Shown piece by piece: positions 11,223-21,636 of a stretch of 64,000 nt of DNA. Each line of letters begins with the position of its first letter. The stretch's first letter is position 1. The translations under genes and the position numbers were made by a program. The notes beneath the pieces were generated by a model. That model saw only the letters and a list, made by a program, of their open reading frames with translations, did no database searches and was not told the DNA's origin. The stretch covers positions 14,322,001 through 14,386,000 of the forward strand of contig NC_079883.1 of assembly GCF_029227915.1 (NCBI RefSeq). Reading direction: 5' to 3'. This stretch comes from Hydractinia symbiolongicarpus. Taxonomy: Eukaryota > Cnidaria > Hydrozoa > Anthoathecata > Hydractiniidae.

Positions 11223-12654
11223 ATGTTCAGTTCATTTGTGACTAACTTAGACCAGAAACTTTTACCAGAAGATGGTTGGTATAAAACCTATTTAATAACT
11301 GCTGGAGTTGGCACTGCTACTTTGTTTTTGTTGAAATATTATTTATCTTCACAAAGAGCATGGTGCAAAAACAATGTGTCCCTTGAGGGTAAGACTTGCA
11401 TAGTAACAGGCGGTAACACTGGCATTGGCAAGGCGGTTGCTTTAGAATTTGCACGCCGCAAAGGCAGAGTGATATTGGCATGTCGCGATATACAGAAAGC
11501 AAACAGTGCTGCACTGGATATTAGAAAAGAGTTAAAATTTGATGCAGATGTTGGTGTCTGTCAGATGGATTTATCATCTTTTGCATCCATTAGAAACTTT
11601 GTTGCTTGTATCAAGCAAAACGAAGAGAACATACACATTTTAGTTAATAATGCTGGTCTTATGAGTTGTCCATATTCGAAGAGCGTGGATGGTTTTGAAA
11701 TGCAATTTGCTGTCAATCATTTGGGACACTTCTTGTTGACAAATCTATTATTAGATACAATGAAGAACAAGGACGATGCTCGAATTATAGTTGTGTCGTC
11801 GTCGTTATATAAAAAGGTTAATCTCGATCTGACCAATTACAACAACCAGCAAGGCTATATGCCATTCGAAGCTTACGCAAGAAGCAAGTTGGCGAATATC
11901 TTGTTTGCTCATGAATTAAGTAAAAGGTTGCCCGCAGGTAGTGCTTTTAGTTGATGTTTTAATTATGGCAAAATTTATTTGATTTTATACCTTTTGGAAA
12001 ATTTTCAGGTAGCTTGTTTTTATTAATTCTCGCGAAAGTTACATCTTGCGAAACTTTTATTCCTTATAGGCGTTATATGTTTGCAACATGGGGTGGTTAT
12101 ATCTATGGATCCCCCTTATTGGGAATAATCTAGGGAAAGTAAAATATTTAGGCAGCATTTATCTGACTAGTATACCTCTGCTTCACCGCTCAAAATCTTT
12201 TTCCAGAGTTAGAGGTTTTTTCCCAAATGTCCCAAAGCAGCACGAAAACTAGATGTAGTACAGATAGCAGACTTTATTTGGGACCAAAATTTTGTACGCA
12301 AAAATAAAAGGGTGAAAAATAGGTTTATCGCGAATCGCTTGCTTATTATTTTTTTCAGGAATTACTGTCAATTCGATGCATCCGGGTATAGTGTGGACAG
12401 AACTTGCCAGACACAAGCTTACGAACATTGCATTAAAAGTTTTATATGACATTGCCGCGTATTTCCTTTTAAGGAAACCTCAGGAAGCTGCTCAGACAAT
12501 CTTATATATGGCAACCGAGCCGAGTCTAAAGGACATGTCAGGAAAATATTTCGGAAATTGTAGGTTGGAGGAATTGAAAGATACGGCAAAAGATGATAAA
12601 ATGAGTAAAAAATTGTGGGAAGTTTCCGAAAAGCTAACTGGTTTGGAAATATAA
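11223..12654 (+). CDS. Retinol dehydrogenase-like short-chain dehydrogenase (RDH11-14 type)
   Basis: Two exons, 11223-11937 and 12359-12654, joined in phase 1, give 336 residues, the length of RDH13/14-type proteins. An N-terminal membrane segment (about residues 20-38, YLITAGVGTATLFLLKYYL) precedes a classical SDR core: the cofactor motif TGGNTGIG (about 59-66), NNAG (about 140), catalytic Ser in VVSSSLY and the YARSK active site (about 220-224). HPGIVWTEL follows the splice junction. RDH11-14 enzymes reduce retinal or other aldehydes with NADPH at ER or mitochondrial membranes; the arginine after the Gly motif region (CRD) fits NADP(H) preference. Substrate cannot be told from sequence. The start codon lies three bases after TTTTTTCTAG, suggesting a trans-splice or 5'UTR acceptor. 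Confidence 0.92.
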
Positions 12655-13229
12655 TTTCCACGTGATAAAAATATAGCATTTGAAGTTCATACTATTTTTT
12701 CAGCTTGAGCGAACTTCCATATCATGATTTAGAACAGGTTTAATGTCTTATGTGGCTTCTTTTGTTTATACGAGCGAAATATGAATATAAAATGTACTTC
12801 ACATTTCATTTATTTTTTAATATTTTTCATTTAAAACGAGAGTAGTGTTTTGGTATTGCTATATAGTTTTAGACGAGAATTGCGAGTATCCTTTAATTTT
12901 CTTCTGTAAAACGTATCAAGGAAGATAAAACCGGGAAAAGTATGCTGTATTTTATACTTATTTGAAACGTGTACAATTTTTTAACGCTCTTGATAAATCA
13001 TGCCGGAATGAAGTCAAAAATATCAAGAACATAAAGGTCCGTTGTTCCGAAGTTAAACCTAATACGCATTTGGTGGGTTTCGAGTATTCTTTTGCGGTTA
13101 ATTTGAATAAATGAAAAATTTCTGCTTATTTTTGCCTGTTTCCTTTTGTTTGAAAGAGTATAGTAAGGATTCAAAACGTGCAACCGCGTTTTTTGTAAGC
13201 CATGAATACAATCTGATTTAGATAAAAAC
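12655..13229. other. Spacer between SDR and peptide deformylase genes
   Basis: Contains the SDR 3' UTR and the PDF leader. The minus frame at 12998-13249 is not supported by any domain. ATCTGATTTAG ends 8 bases before the PDF start, after an upstream ATG that would open only a very short frame. Confidence 0.4.
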
Positions 13230-13823
13230 ATGTCGTCTTTGCTTTTCAAGATAAAGTCAGATTTGCTTCATATTACTTCGAGTAATAAAATAAAGCTACG
13301 TAAATTAGAAGACCCCATTCTACGTGAGGTGGCTAGTGAAGTCCCACCAGAACTTATTGCAACCAATGAATTTCGAGCATTTACTAATACCATGGTAACC
13401 ATTATGCAAAATAATCGTGGTCAGGGAATTGCAGCACCGCAAGTTGGCGTCAACCTGCAAGTTATTGCTGTGCAATTCACCGAACAAGATTTAAAAATGG
13501 CGGAGAAGTGTTACGGAAATTTGGGAGTTAAGAAACGACAAATGAAAGTTTATCCCTTGAGAATTTTTATTAATCCTAAAATGCAAGTTGTTAATTTTGA
13601 TACAACTGAATTTGAAGAGGGGTGCCTTAGTCTCGATAATACAAAAGGAATTGTTAAAAGATACAAAGAAATCGAATTGACGGCGATGAATGAGCAAGGC
13701 GAATTTGTCCGCCAAAATGTTTCTGGATGGATGGCGAGAATCATTCAACATGAAATTCATCATTTAAAAGGATTACTCATTGTTGATTATTTTGTACGAA
13801 AAAAACATTTGTGGAGTAAATAG
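13230..13823 (+). CDS. PDF: Peptide deformylase, mitochondrial type
   Basis: Intronless, 197 residues. The three family motifs are present in order: GQGIAAPQVG (about 69-78), EEGCLSLD (about 130-137) and QHEIHHLKG (about 171-179). PDF removes the formyl group from N-formyl-Met of nascent organelle-encoded proteins; the Cys of motif 2 and both His of HExxH bind the catalytic metal, and the Glu is the general base. The residue before the second metal His, usually Asp in bacterial enzymes (HExDH), is His here. The Ser/Lys-rich N-terminal 25 residues could be a mitochondrial presequence, as in animal PDFs. It sits 575 bases after the SDR gene on the same strand. Function is confident; targeting is inferred. 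Confidence 0.94.
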   Translation: MSSLLFKIKSDLLHITSSNKIKLRKLEDPILREVASEVPPELIATNEFRAFTNTMVTIMQNNRGQGIAAPQVGVNLQVIAVQFTEQDLKMAEKCYGNLGVKKRQMKVYPLRIFINPKMQVVNFDTTEFEEGCLSLDNTKGIVKRYKEIELTAMNEQGEFVRQNVSGWMARIIQHEIHHLKGLLIVDYFVRKKHLWSK

Positions 13824-15679
13824 ATGAAGACAAAGTTATGATGGATTCTTAATTAATTGGATAGCCGCGCAAATTTGTTCAGGAGTCGCAATTTCCCGCA
13901 CTCTTTATTTTATCCGAGAAAATATTTTCAAAAGAAAATATTTTGCAAATCAAATCTCCAATTTATACGATACGATACGATATATACCGTCTCTACGATA
14001 TGTACTTTTTTTGTGAAATGCTATTCAAACAAATGACTTTTTTGACACCCATACAATGTAATTGTAAAAACTGTAAAGTTTCGCATATACAGAACACTTT
14101 TCATTTTCCCAGTTGCTAAAGGCAGTTTAATTTCAGTCTGGAAGTTGCTAAGAAATTGCTAAGCGTATAACATTCAAATTTTACAACATTGTACTTCAAT
14201 GTTATGAATTAGGAAAAATCGACCTTCACTTCTTTAAAGAACTGCTTTGTACAAATATATTTCATTCTCACACATCCTTATAAAACATGTTTAATCCCGC
14301 TATTTTTTAAAACGGCAAGATGTGGAGACGCTTACTTGTTGTTCAGTGGTTTTATGTTTATTGGTGGATTTGAATTAGGGATTTACTTTGACATATTCGT
14401 TTTCATCTAAGCTTCAGTATGAGAGAAACTGTATTTTGATATCCTCGAAGAAAGCTTAGTTAACTATGCTAATTTGCTTCATGCCACTAAATACCTGGGC
14501 GTTCATTTATTTTGAGTACCCTAACCTGGGCGTTTATTTCATACGTGTCAAATGGGTAAAATTAAATTGATAAGTAGATAACTTCTGTTGTATGTTTAAG
14601 TTTGAGTCTTTTAAAAGACTGTGCCAAAGTAATTTTTACACAAGTGAAATTATACGGTGGCAACCAGAAGACGCGAAGTATGCTCTGTTTATTGTTTGCA
14701 AAAATTGAGAAATAATATTTCGCGTTATTTATTGATCTATCTCAATTAGATTTGTTCAATGTATACTTTAATTTCTGTGTTTATGTCATAATACAGAAGT
14801 TTGAAAAACAGTAAAGTCATTCCCGAGACAAAATATCTTAAAAAAGAATCCTAAATGACACCTATAATGCATAGTGTAACTTGTTGACGCATGAAACATT
14901 TGATGCCAAAACATACTTAGCTAAATGATAACCTGCTAATAAAACAGCACATCTTTTTTTTAACTGAAACTTATTGCAGTTACCAAGATAATTTTTCTTG
15001 TATATTTTAGTCGTGAGACAATAATTTTCTGCAGTTTTTTGAAAAAAATATGATCGTGCTTGTTTCATTTACACAAAATGCAACCTTAGACAGTAAAAAA
15101 GAGAAGTGCAAAAACATGTTTGCGCTTTCTTAAACATTGCCGAATTTGCCATTTTAAGGTTTTCCGCGCTATTTGTGCTAAAGCCGCCATTAATGAGTTT
15201 GTGGAAACAATTTTCGTTTTGAGCTTCCACTGTTAAGGCTAACCATGGGCACCGCCTAAACTTTTTAATATTTTTTTAGTCCTCTGCATTTATGCTGCGA
15301 TCAACCTTTTCGCCAAAGATTCTAGATCCTTAAATTAAGCGAAATATTTTTTTAGGATCATAAAATATAAAAGACTTGCAGGAAAGTGATAATTTTTCCA
15401 AAATTTAATGATTTTTCAGTTGAACATAATTTTACGTTTCACACTGTATAAAAGAAATAATTGTCTCTACGACGGCTGTACAGACTCTTCGTATAAAGGG
15501 TCGCTCTGTTGAGCTGAACCCTCGGGAATGATTTCCTTTTCCTGCTCAAAAAAAGCCCTAATATGACGACGGTAATTTTTCTCAACGCCACCACATGAAA
15601 TCACTTCTCGGCGAAGCTGATTCCAATAAAAGGGATTCCATGCTGAATTTGATAATTTCTTGTGAAACATCACCAAGCG
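13824..15679. other. Intergenic region between convergent PDF and FRG1
   Basis: No genes seen. Holds a short ACGAT tandem near 13968-13985 and two copies of a CCTGGGCGTTYATTT motif near 14494-14540. The minus frame at 15467-15676 lies just past the FRG1 stop, in its presumed 3' UTR, and has no recognisable domain. Confidence 0.45.
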
Positions 15680-17918
15680 CTATTTACAGTATCTATCTGC
15701 TTTCATTTTTTCTCGTCTATCCAGCATGGCTTCATGTAATTTACCCGCGCTTTTTGCTTTCTCTAAATTTGAAGTTGGGCCGTCATGCAGCTTCAATCTA
15801 TGGTCACCAAAGCTTTGAAATTGCTTGACATAATTGATTTCAAACTGCCTCACATCTCCGACTTCTTCTTCATCGCTTGCCTTCTTCTTTTTACTAGATA
15901 GAAAATGATTATTTTTTCATAAATTATATCAAGTCCAAGTATACGAACAAGATTATTTTTAGCGGTTTTTATTGTCAACAATTTGCTACGGTTCTGTGTG
16001 AAAATATTCTGAATTTTATAAATCTTAATTCCGAAATTAACACACGAACTAAATTTATAGTGTAACAGTCGCGGTAAATCAAATTTTATTCTTTGCAAAT
16101 TATTCCCGCTTTTGATTGAAGTTTACAACAAACTTTTTGAGAAAACTTGAATTTTACAATTTATTTCTTATTTCGTTTCTTTTTAAAATCATGTTTTAGA
16201 GATTTTTCACATTAATGATGAAAAAAGTTATCGCACTGAAGTCTCGTGCAATACACGTATTTCTCTCGTTATGATGTATTTGTTTTTACTTCTTTCGCCT
16301 AACAGCTGGGAAAAAAACCAGCAAAAATATCAGAATTCGAAAAATAAATGTCATATAACCATCTTTATCTAAGCAAATTTCTATTCCTCACCTTCTGGAC
16401 ATATTAGTTCGCAAACATATGATTTCGCGTTCTTTTGCTGTCCGACAGATCGATTTCAATTCGTTATCATCAGTAACTGTGACAAAATATCCATTGTGTC
16501 CTTGCAGAGCTACTTTCTTGTCTTGGATCACCACTTCCAACTGTTCTTGCGGACCAACAGCTTCAGAACGTGCCAGTATCTCCCCACGTGCATTCACTGA
16601 TACGTATTTACCTAAGGAACAAAGCACTTTAAAATTCTTACAAATATTAGCATGATAAAAGTAGCAATCTTATTTGCCAATTGGCCACTCAGGGTTGGGG
16701 CAAACGAACAGCTTAAAGACCTTGTATGCATAGCCATATACCTCTGCATAATCAGGGTTTCCACTCTGTTATAGACTACATTATGTGCACCGTCCTTAAT
16801 ATTCACTTTACCTTGTGCTTAATACTGCATATGAATCCGACATGGATGCAGAAAAACTACTGAAAAAGACAAAATAAAAGGTAAGAATTTGCTTTGCTAG
16901 GAACGTTTGTGAAAATAGAATTCATTATTAATTTTTGAAAGAATATAATTTTTCGGATAAAATTTTTTCTAATTTTCACGGATACTTGAGGTTTTGGGAA
17001 TCTCTTTGACAGTTTTTTCTTCTTGCCATCAGGGTAGGATGTAAACAAATCGGAAATATTTTGCTTCAACTTATTTCATAAATGTTATTTCACAATAACT
17101 TCTTAAAAATTTTGGGGTGAATATTTTTGTAAAAATCAAAAAAATCCAAATTATGTGCTACAGTATAAAACATCTACTATACTCTGTATATTTTACAAAT
17201 TTTTTGTTTACACTTTCAATTGGCTAGAGCAAACCATTGGATAAGGAAACTTGATTCACTGGGAATTTTATTGTATGTCAATTTAAATTTATTGTGATGG
17301 ATTTTAGAACCACAGGAAATGTAATTGCCTATGTTATAAACTTGTGTTATGGCAATTGGTTATTGTCCACTTTGTTTAAAACATTTTGTTTGCAGGCTTT
17401 TTAATGAACTTATGAGCAAACCGTTTTTTAAAAAGAAGCACAAATGTTTTTTTAAAGTGGATTCTTTTCCAGTTTTAAACAACTAGCAATTAATAGTGAA
17501 TTAGGGGTCATACAATAACACAATAACAATAATAGCGGTCAAACCGAAGACAAATAAACATCATACCATAGCCTGATTTCAATGCTATTTTATTATCAGT
17601 TATGCGTATCATGGAAAACATTTCTTCTTGCTCCGGCCCGTTATCAGTATCACCATGTTTTACACCGAGTTGCAACGTACCATTATCAACTGCAAATATA
17701 TACGCACTATTGTACATTTGTAAAGCCACGGTGCAGCCTGTTATATGTTCAAATGTTTGGATTGACCACCATCCACCATGATCTTTAGCATCGTCATCAG
17801 CAGGGATGTCTGACACAGGTTCTTCATTTTTTCGCTTCTTTTTATTTTTTTTCGGTTTTGACACAGTGCTTCCTTTTAACTTCAACTTACCAATTTTGAC
17901 TTGCTTGTATTCTGACAT
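15680..17918 (-). CDS. FRG1: FRG1 homologue (actin-bundling, RNA-processing nuclear protein)
   Basis: Three minus-strand exons, 17567-17918, 16392-16611 and 15680-15893, join in frame to 261 residues; human FRG1 has 258. Visible landmarks: basic nuclear signal ([10 protein letters not shown], about 21-30), [22 protein letters not shown], then after the first junction GKYVSVN and [10 protein letters not shown], and the conserved end [26 protein letters not shown]. The fold is a fascin-like beta-trefoil with a basic C-terminal part. In animals FRG1 is found in nucleoli and spliceosomes and binds F-actin. All donors and acceptors are GT/AG. The start is two bases after GTATTAG. The gene is complete and unusually compact compared with the nine-exon human gene. 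Confidence 0.95.
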
Positions 17919-18973
17919 GGCTAATACAGAACACAGATAAAAATAATAACACTTTTAAAAAAAACACTTTCTGCATTAAATGAACACGAAAATATCAATA
18001 AAGAAATTTAGGTTTATCAACATTCTCATTTTATTCATAATAAGAAATAAGAAAGACGTGTGAAGACATCTGACAGAGCAGGCAATATGCTGTGCGTACA
18101 AAAAATTGCACTTCAATATGTAGTTTTGTTTACATTGCTCTGTCATTCTTGTGCTAGGCTTATAACGTTAATTGCATTATAAGAATAATAACTACAAATT
18201 TAATAAAATCTCAAATTTTATACACCTATACTCTGTCATCTTCAGCCTAAATATTTTACATAAAGCTTGTAGTATTTATAAGTACAAGGAATACATAGAC
18301 AGAAGTCAAATTTATAAACAATTTTATGTAAGGACTGATAATTAGTCATGTGACAACAGATGAAATGATATTTTTGGCAAATGCCAAACTCATGTTTATA
18401 ATTATTTGATATCGTTTAATTGCACAAAATTTGAATCCCTATACACATTGTTTTATTTACAAGAAACACGTTTATAAGAAACCTACATGTAGAAACCAAA
18501 AATCAGGAAACTTTTATTACTATACATTCTATATGTCTATTTCTAAAATAAGAAGCTGTTTCTAATTAATTCTTACAATCAATTGAAGATGTTACAATCA
18601 TCACTAGGGAGTAAGTAGTTTTATCAGGTTACTGTACCTAAGTTTCCAATGGGAATAATACACACCATCCAACCATCAATAAAACAAGTGCTCAATTTAC
18701 AAGGTCATTGCATTTTTACTGCAGATAAGTTAACTTTAAAAGAGCGCACATTCTATCACAAAAAAATTGAAATTAGGAAATTAAATAAGAAACGTTTGGA
18801 ACTAAAAACATGGAATTCAGCCTACAAATAAGAAACTTTTAGAACTGCCAGGTTTCTTATGAAATAAAAAATTACAAAACAATAGATTTTGCAATCCGTC
18901 TCTGTATTTGGTAGGATTAGCCGTGTGGTTTACTCTTCTTTCAGTTATCAACAACCCAAAGAATAAGGCTAAA

Positions 18974-19059
18974 CTATTAATGCATTCTCACAACACCTTG
19001 TATACTGAGACAGTTACTTTAGCCCTTTTTTTGTTCTCTACAAAGGTAATTAGAAAAAT
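18974..19059 (+). repeat. 86-bp direct repeat, copy 1
   Basis: Matches 19321-19406 almost base for base (about two differences), offset 347 bases. It starts CTATTAATGCATTCTC and ends AATTAGAAAAAT. No coding signal. It is either a local duplication or the paired ends of a short element. Confidence 0.85.
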
Positions 19060-19320
19060 AAGGCTAGTTTTAAGTTCTCTTTCGAACTTACTTTTTTAAA
19101 TGGCTATATATTTTGTCTTCAATCAGGTTAATGAGAAAATTATTGAACTTTTTGTGCACAGATGTCACACTGTGAAGATCAACTGTTAGTTGGGTGAATG
19201 AGCATTGATAATTTACACATTCACAGTGTCCAGTCACATAGTTATAAGAAAGTGAAATTAGAAATCAGGCTTGGATAGGTTATTGGAGAAACAAATAAGA
19301 ATTTCAGTAGCATCTCAAAG

Positions 19321-19406
19321 CTATTAATGCATTCTCACAACACCTTGCATACTGAGACAGTTACTTTAGCCCTTTCTTTGTTCTCTACAAAGGTAATTAG
19401 AAAAAT
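19321..19406 (+). repeat. 86-bp direct repeat, copy 2
   Basis: Second copy of the repeat at 18974-19059, in the same orientation. The sequence between the two copies does not continue the similarity. Confidence 0.85.
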
Positions 19407-19904
19407 TATTCTAGAAATTTGCAAAATAAGGATCAAAAGTGGTCTCGAAATTAATACACATCACTCTCAGTGTTTTGAGGAATTTTAGATTTCACCATTA
19501 TTAACAATAAGTAAAGAGGACTAGCAATTGTACTGGAGAAATATTGTTTCAGATAGACTGCTAACACAGTGGTGTTATAACATGTAATGACATGATCCTC
19601 CCATCCCAGCACATTGTTTTGTACATATCAACAAAACAAATCTCAAAAACGCAAGGCCTTGTTTTACCGATGCCTGCAAGAAACATTCAATAAGTGCTTA
19701 TTAGTTCTAAATAGTGAATCCATTTTATTGATGTTTTATAAGTTGGCTGAATAGTTACTATTTGTTGTTGTGCATTATCACAATATGTGGGTTAATAGCT
19801 ATGAAAATTGTCTCCTTTCAAAAATCAAGTTTGGGGTAAATTGGGGATGTCGGGCTTCCCTCGTCATCCAAATAGGATGAAGATCATTTGTTTCCTTAAC
19901 AAAT

Positions 19905-20130
19905 GAGTTGCGTTTCCACGAGATATGCCATAGCAGGTAGTAGGTATTTCCACGAGATTTGCAGAGATGTAGGCAATTTCCACGAGATTCGCTGAGGCAA
20001 TTTCCACAAGATTTACTGAGATGTAGGCATTTCCATGAGATACGCAGGTGTTTCCACGAGATACACCCCAGGTGAGTTAGTGTTTCCACTAGATACGCAG
20101 ACGTTTCCACGAGATTCGACTTACTAAGGG
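19905..20130. repeat. Variable-spacing array of TTTCCACGAGAT
   Basis: Eight copies of TTTCCACGAGAT or one-base variants (CACAAGAT, CATGAGAT, CACTAGAT) occur in the same direction at spacings of about 20-37 bases. The sequences between them are partly similar (TGAGATGTAGGCA, TACGCAG). A 128-codon minus-strand open frame across it is a by-product of the array. Confidence 0.75.
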
Positions 20131-20349
20131 TAAGGATGGAAACACATGCATCTGGTTTGGGCCCCCCTGATACCAAACCTGACACCCCCTGAGGGGGGGG
20201 GATTTAAAAACAATCCAAACAACAAGATAATCATAGTTCTTTATAATTCCTTTTCAAGATTTCATAACCCGTTTTATAATGGAGATAGTGTTTCTTTTTT
20301 TGTCCGAACTGATACCTGGAACGATTCAGCCTTTGCTAGGGGAGTCTTA

Positions 20350-21313
20350 TTATCTTTTAGTCATGTCATTATCTTTCTCAGCAGCTAAGCTGTATGTTTC
20401 AATGTCTGTTTCTAGACTTTTGATGCAAGACTCCACAGCCTGCTTATTTTCCTTCACATCTGCAATCTCCTCCATTTTCAACTTCCTCTTTCTTTCCTTT
20501 TCATCGTTATTTACTTTCTTCGTCTGGATCTCTAAAGCAGAAGTATATCTACTATGGGCGAGCTTGTAGCTTTTCAACAACTTGTTTGGTAATGGCATTT
20601 TTGTGATTGGTATTCCACTGTTGTTGATATGATCATATACAACTCTTTGAGAAATGAGAGGGACTTCTTCAAGGATTTCTGTCAGCAGCTCGTTGTTTAA
20701 AGAAAAACCTTGCTCAAAAGATGCTTGTCCATGGGACAAAACAAAGATAAGCTTGAAAACTTTGTTGGAACTCCATGCATCAATTCTCCAAAAAAGCTGT
20801 CGATCTTTCTTTCTGATTTAAATGCTAAGAACTTATCCTTTTACTCCTGGTTTGCTGACTGAATTAAAGTATCATACTCCTTTTTTGTCAATTCGGACTT
20901 TTCGGATGACAGCCACTTACTTTCAAATTGTCAGCTAGGTGTCCAAACAAAGTAATGCATCTCTTTTTGTTGGTAACCATGTGGTAGGGTACAATGGATG
21001 AAGCCTTACGACAAATTAAATAGTTGAGCGTGCATCTTTCCTGCAACTTTTTCAACAAAGTCTTTCATAAAGGATCTGTTTTTGTCGATTGAGATGGTTT
21101 TTGTTTTCAGCAAAGATTTTGTGGCTGTTGGAAGTGCTTTTTACCTCCTGCATGACTGACTAATGCCAAAACTCCCATATTTGAAATATCAAAATCTTTC
21201 GAACAGTAACTGCAATATGCTCTCCATCTGTTAGCCTTCTTTAACCATCCTGAAAACCTCTCATCTGCAAGCCAACTTTTGTTAATTACACACTTATCTT
21301 TCTTTTTAGACAT
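20350..21313 (-). pseudogene. Degenerate hAT-like element (BED-type finger plus C-terminal domain)
   Basis: On the minus strand, 21107-21313 encodes a BED-like finger (CSYCSKDF, then HAGGKKH), and 20350-20739 encodes a C-terminal part with SHGQASFEQGFSLNNELL, resembling the dimerisation region of hAT-like proteins, plus a Lys/Glu-rich coiled coil. Between them, other frames give KSELTKKEYDTL and FLAFKSERKIDSFF, with a one-base frameshift at about 20795 and at least one in-frame stop. The central catalytic part is largely missing, so this looks like an internally deleted, decayed element. The exact family is uncertain. Confidence 0.6.
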
Positions 21314-21539
21314 AATTTTTACTATTATATAATAAATAATATAAACTTGTTATCATACTAAAAAATATCTATGATATCAACACATACTTAAATAACCAAA
21401 TTTATGAAAAAGGAAATTATAAAAATGAATTGACACATGAATTATGTGCAGTTTATATAACTGGCTATATCATTTGAGTAATTAAATCTGCATGAAGGAA
21501 AGTAGTAGTAAAAAATGATGAAATAAATTTCAGTAGTGT

Positions 21540-21636
21540 TCCAGGAGATTTTCTATTTTCCTGTTCTCCAGAAGTCATCTTCCAGGAGTAAATTTAATTC
21601 CAGGAGTTTCCAGGAGTAGTGGCCACCCTTCCCCCT
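21540..21636 (-). repeat. Probable hAT-like terminal region (GGGTGGCCACT end)
   Basis: Read on the minus strand, the stretch starts AAGGGTGGCCACTACTCC and then repeats TCCTGGAA-type motifs several times. This style of end (CAGGGTGGCCAC followed by TCCTGGAA boxes) is familiar from hAT-like elements. It lies 230-330 bases upstream of the degenerate transposase at 20350-21313 and could be its 5' end. The partner end was not found. Confidence 0.45.

Larger units (their letters stand above)
17919..19904. other. Non-coding region upstream of FRG1
   Basis: AT-rich, with scattered short TAAGAAAC motifs around 18470-18860 and an 86-bp duplication (separate entries). Frames at 18649-18831 and 18908-19099 show no domain. 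The FRG1 promoter must lie here but no clear core element is visible. Confidence 0.45.

Noticed and set aside
15467-15676. 69-codon minus-strand frame after FRG1
   Set aside because: Lies in the presumed FRG1 3' UTR; no domain seen.
20146-20569. Plus-strand frames near the degenerate hAT-like element
   Set aside because: Antisense to the SHGQASFEQGF-containing minus frame, which is the one with family resemblance.
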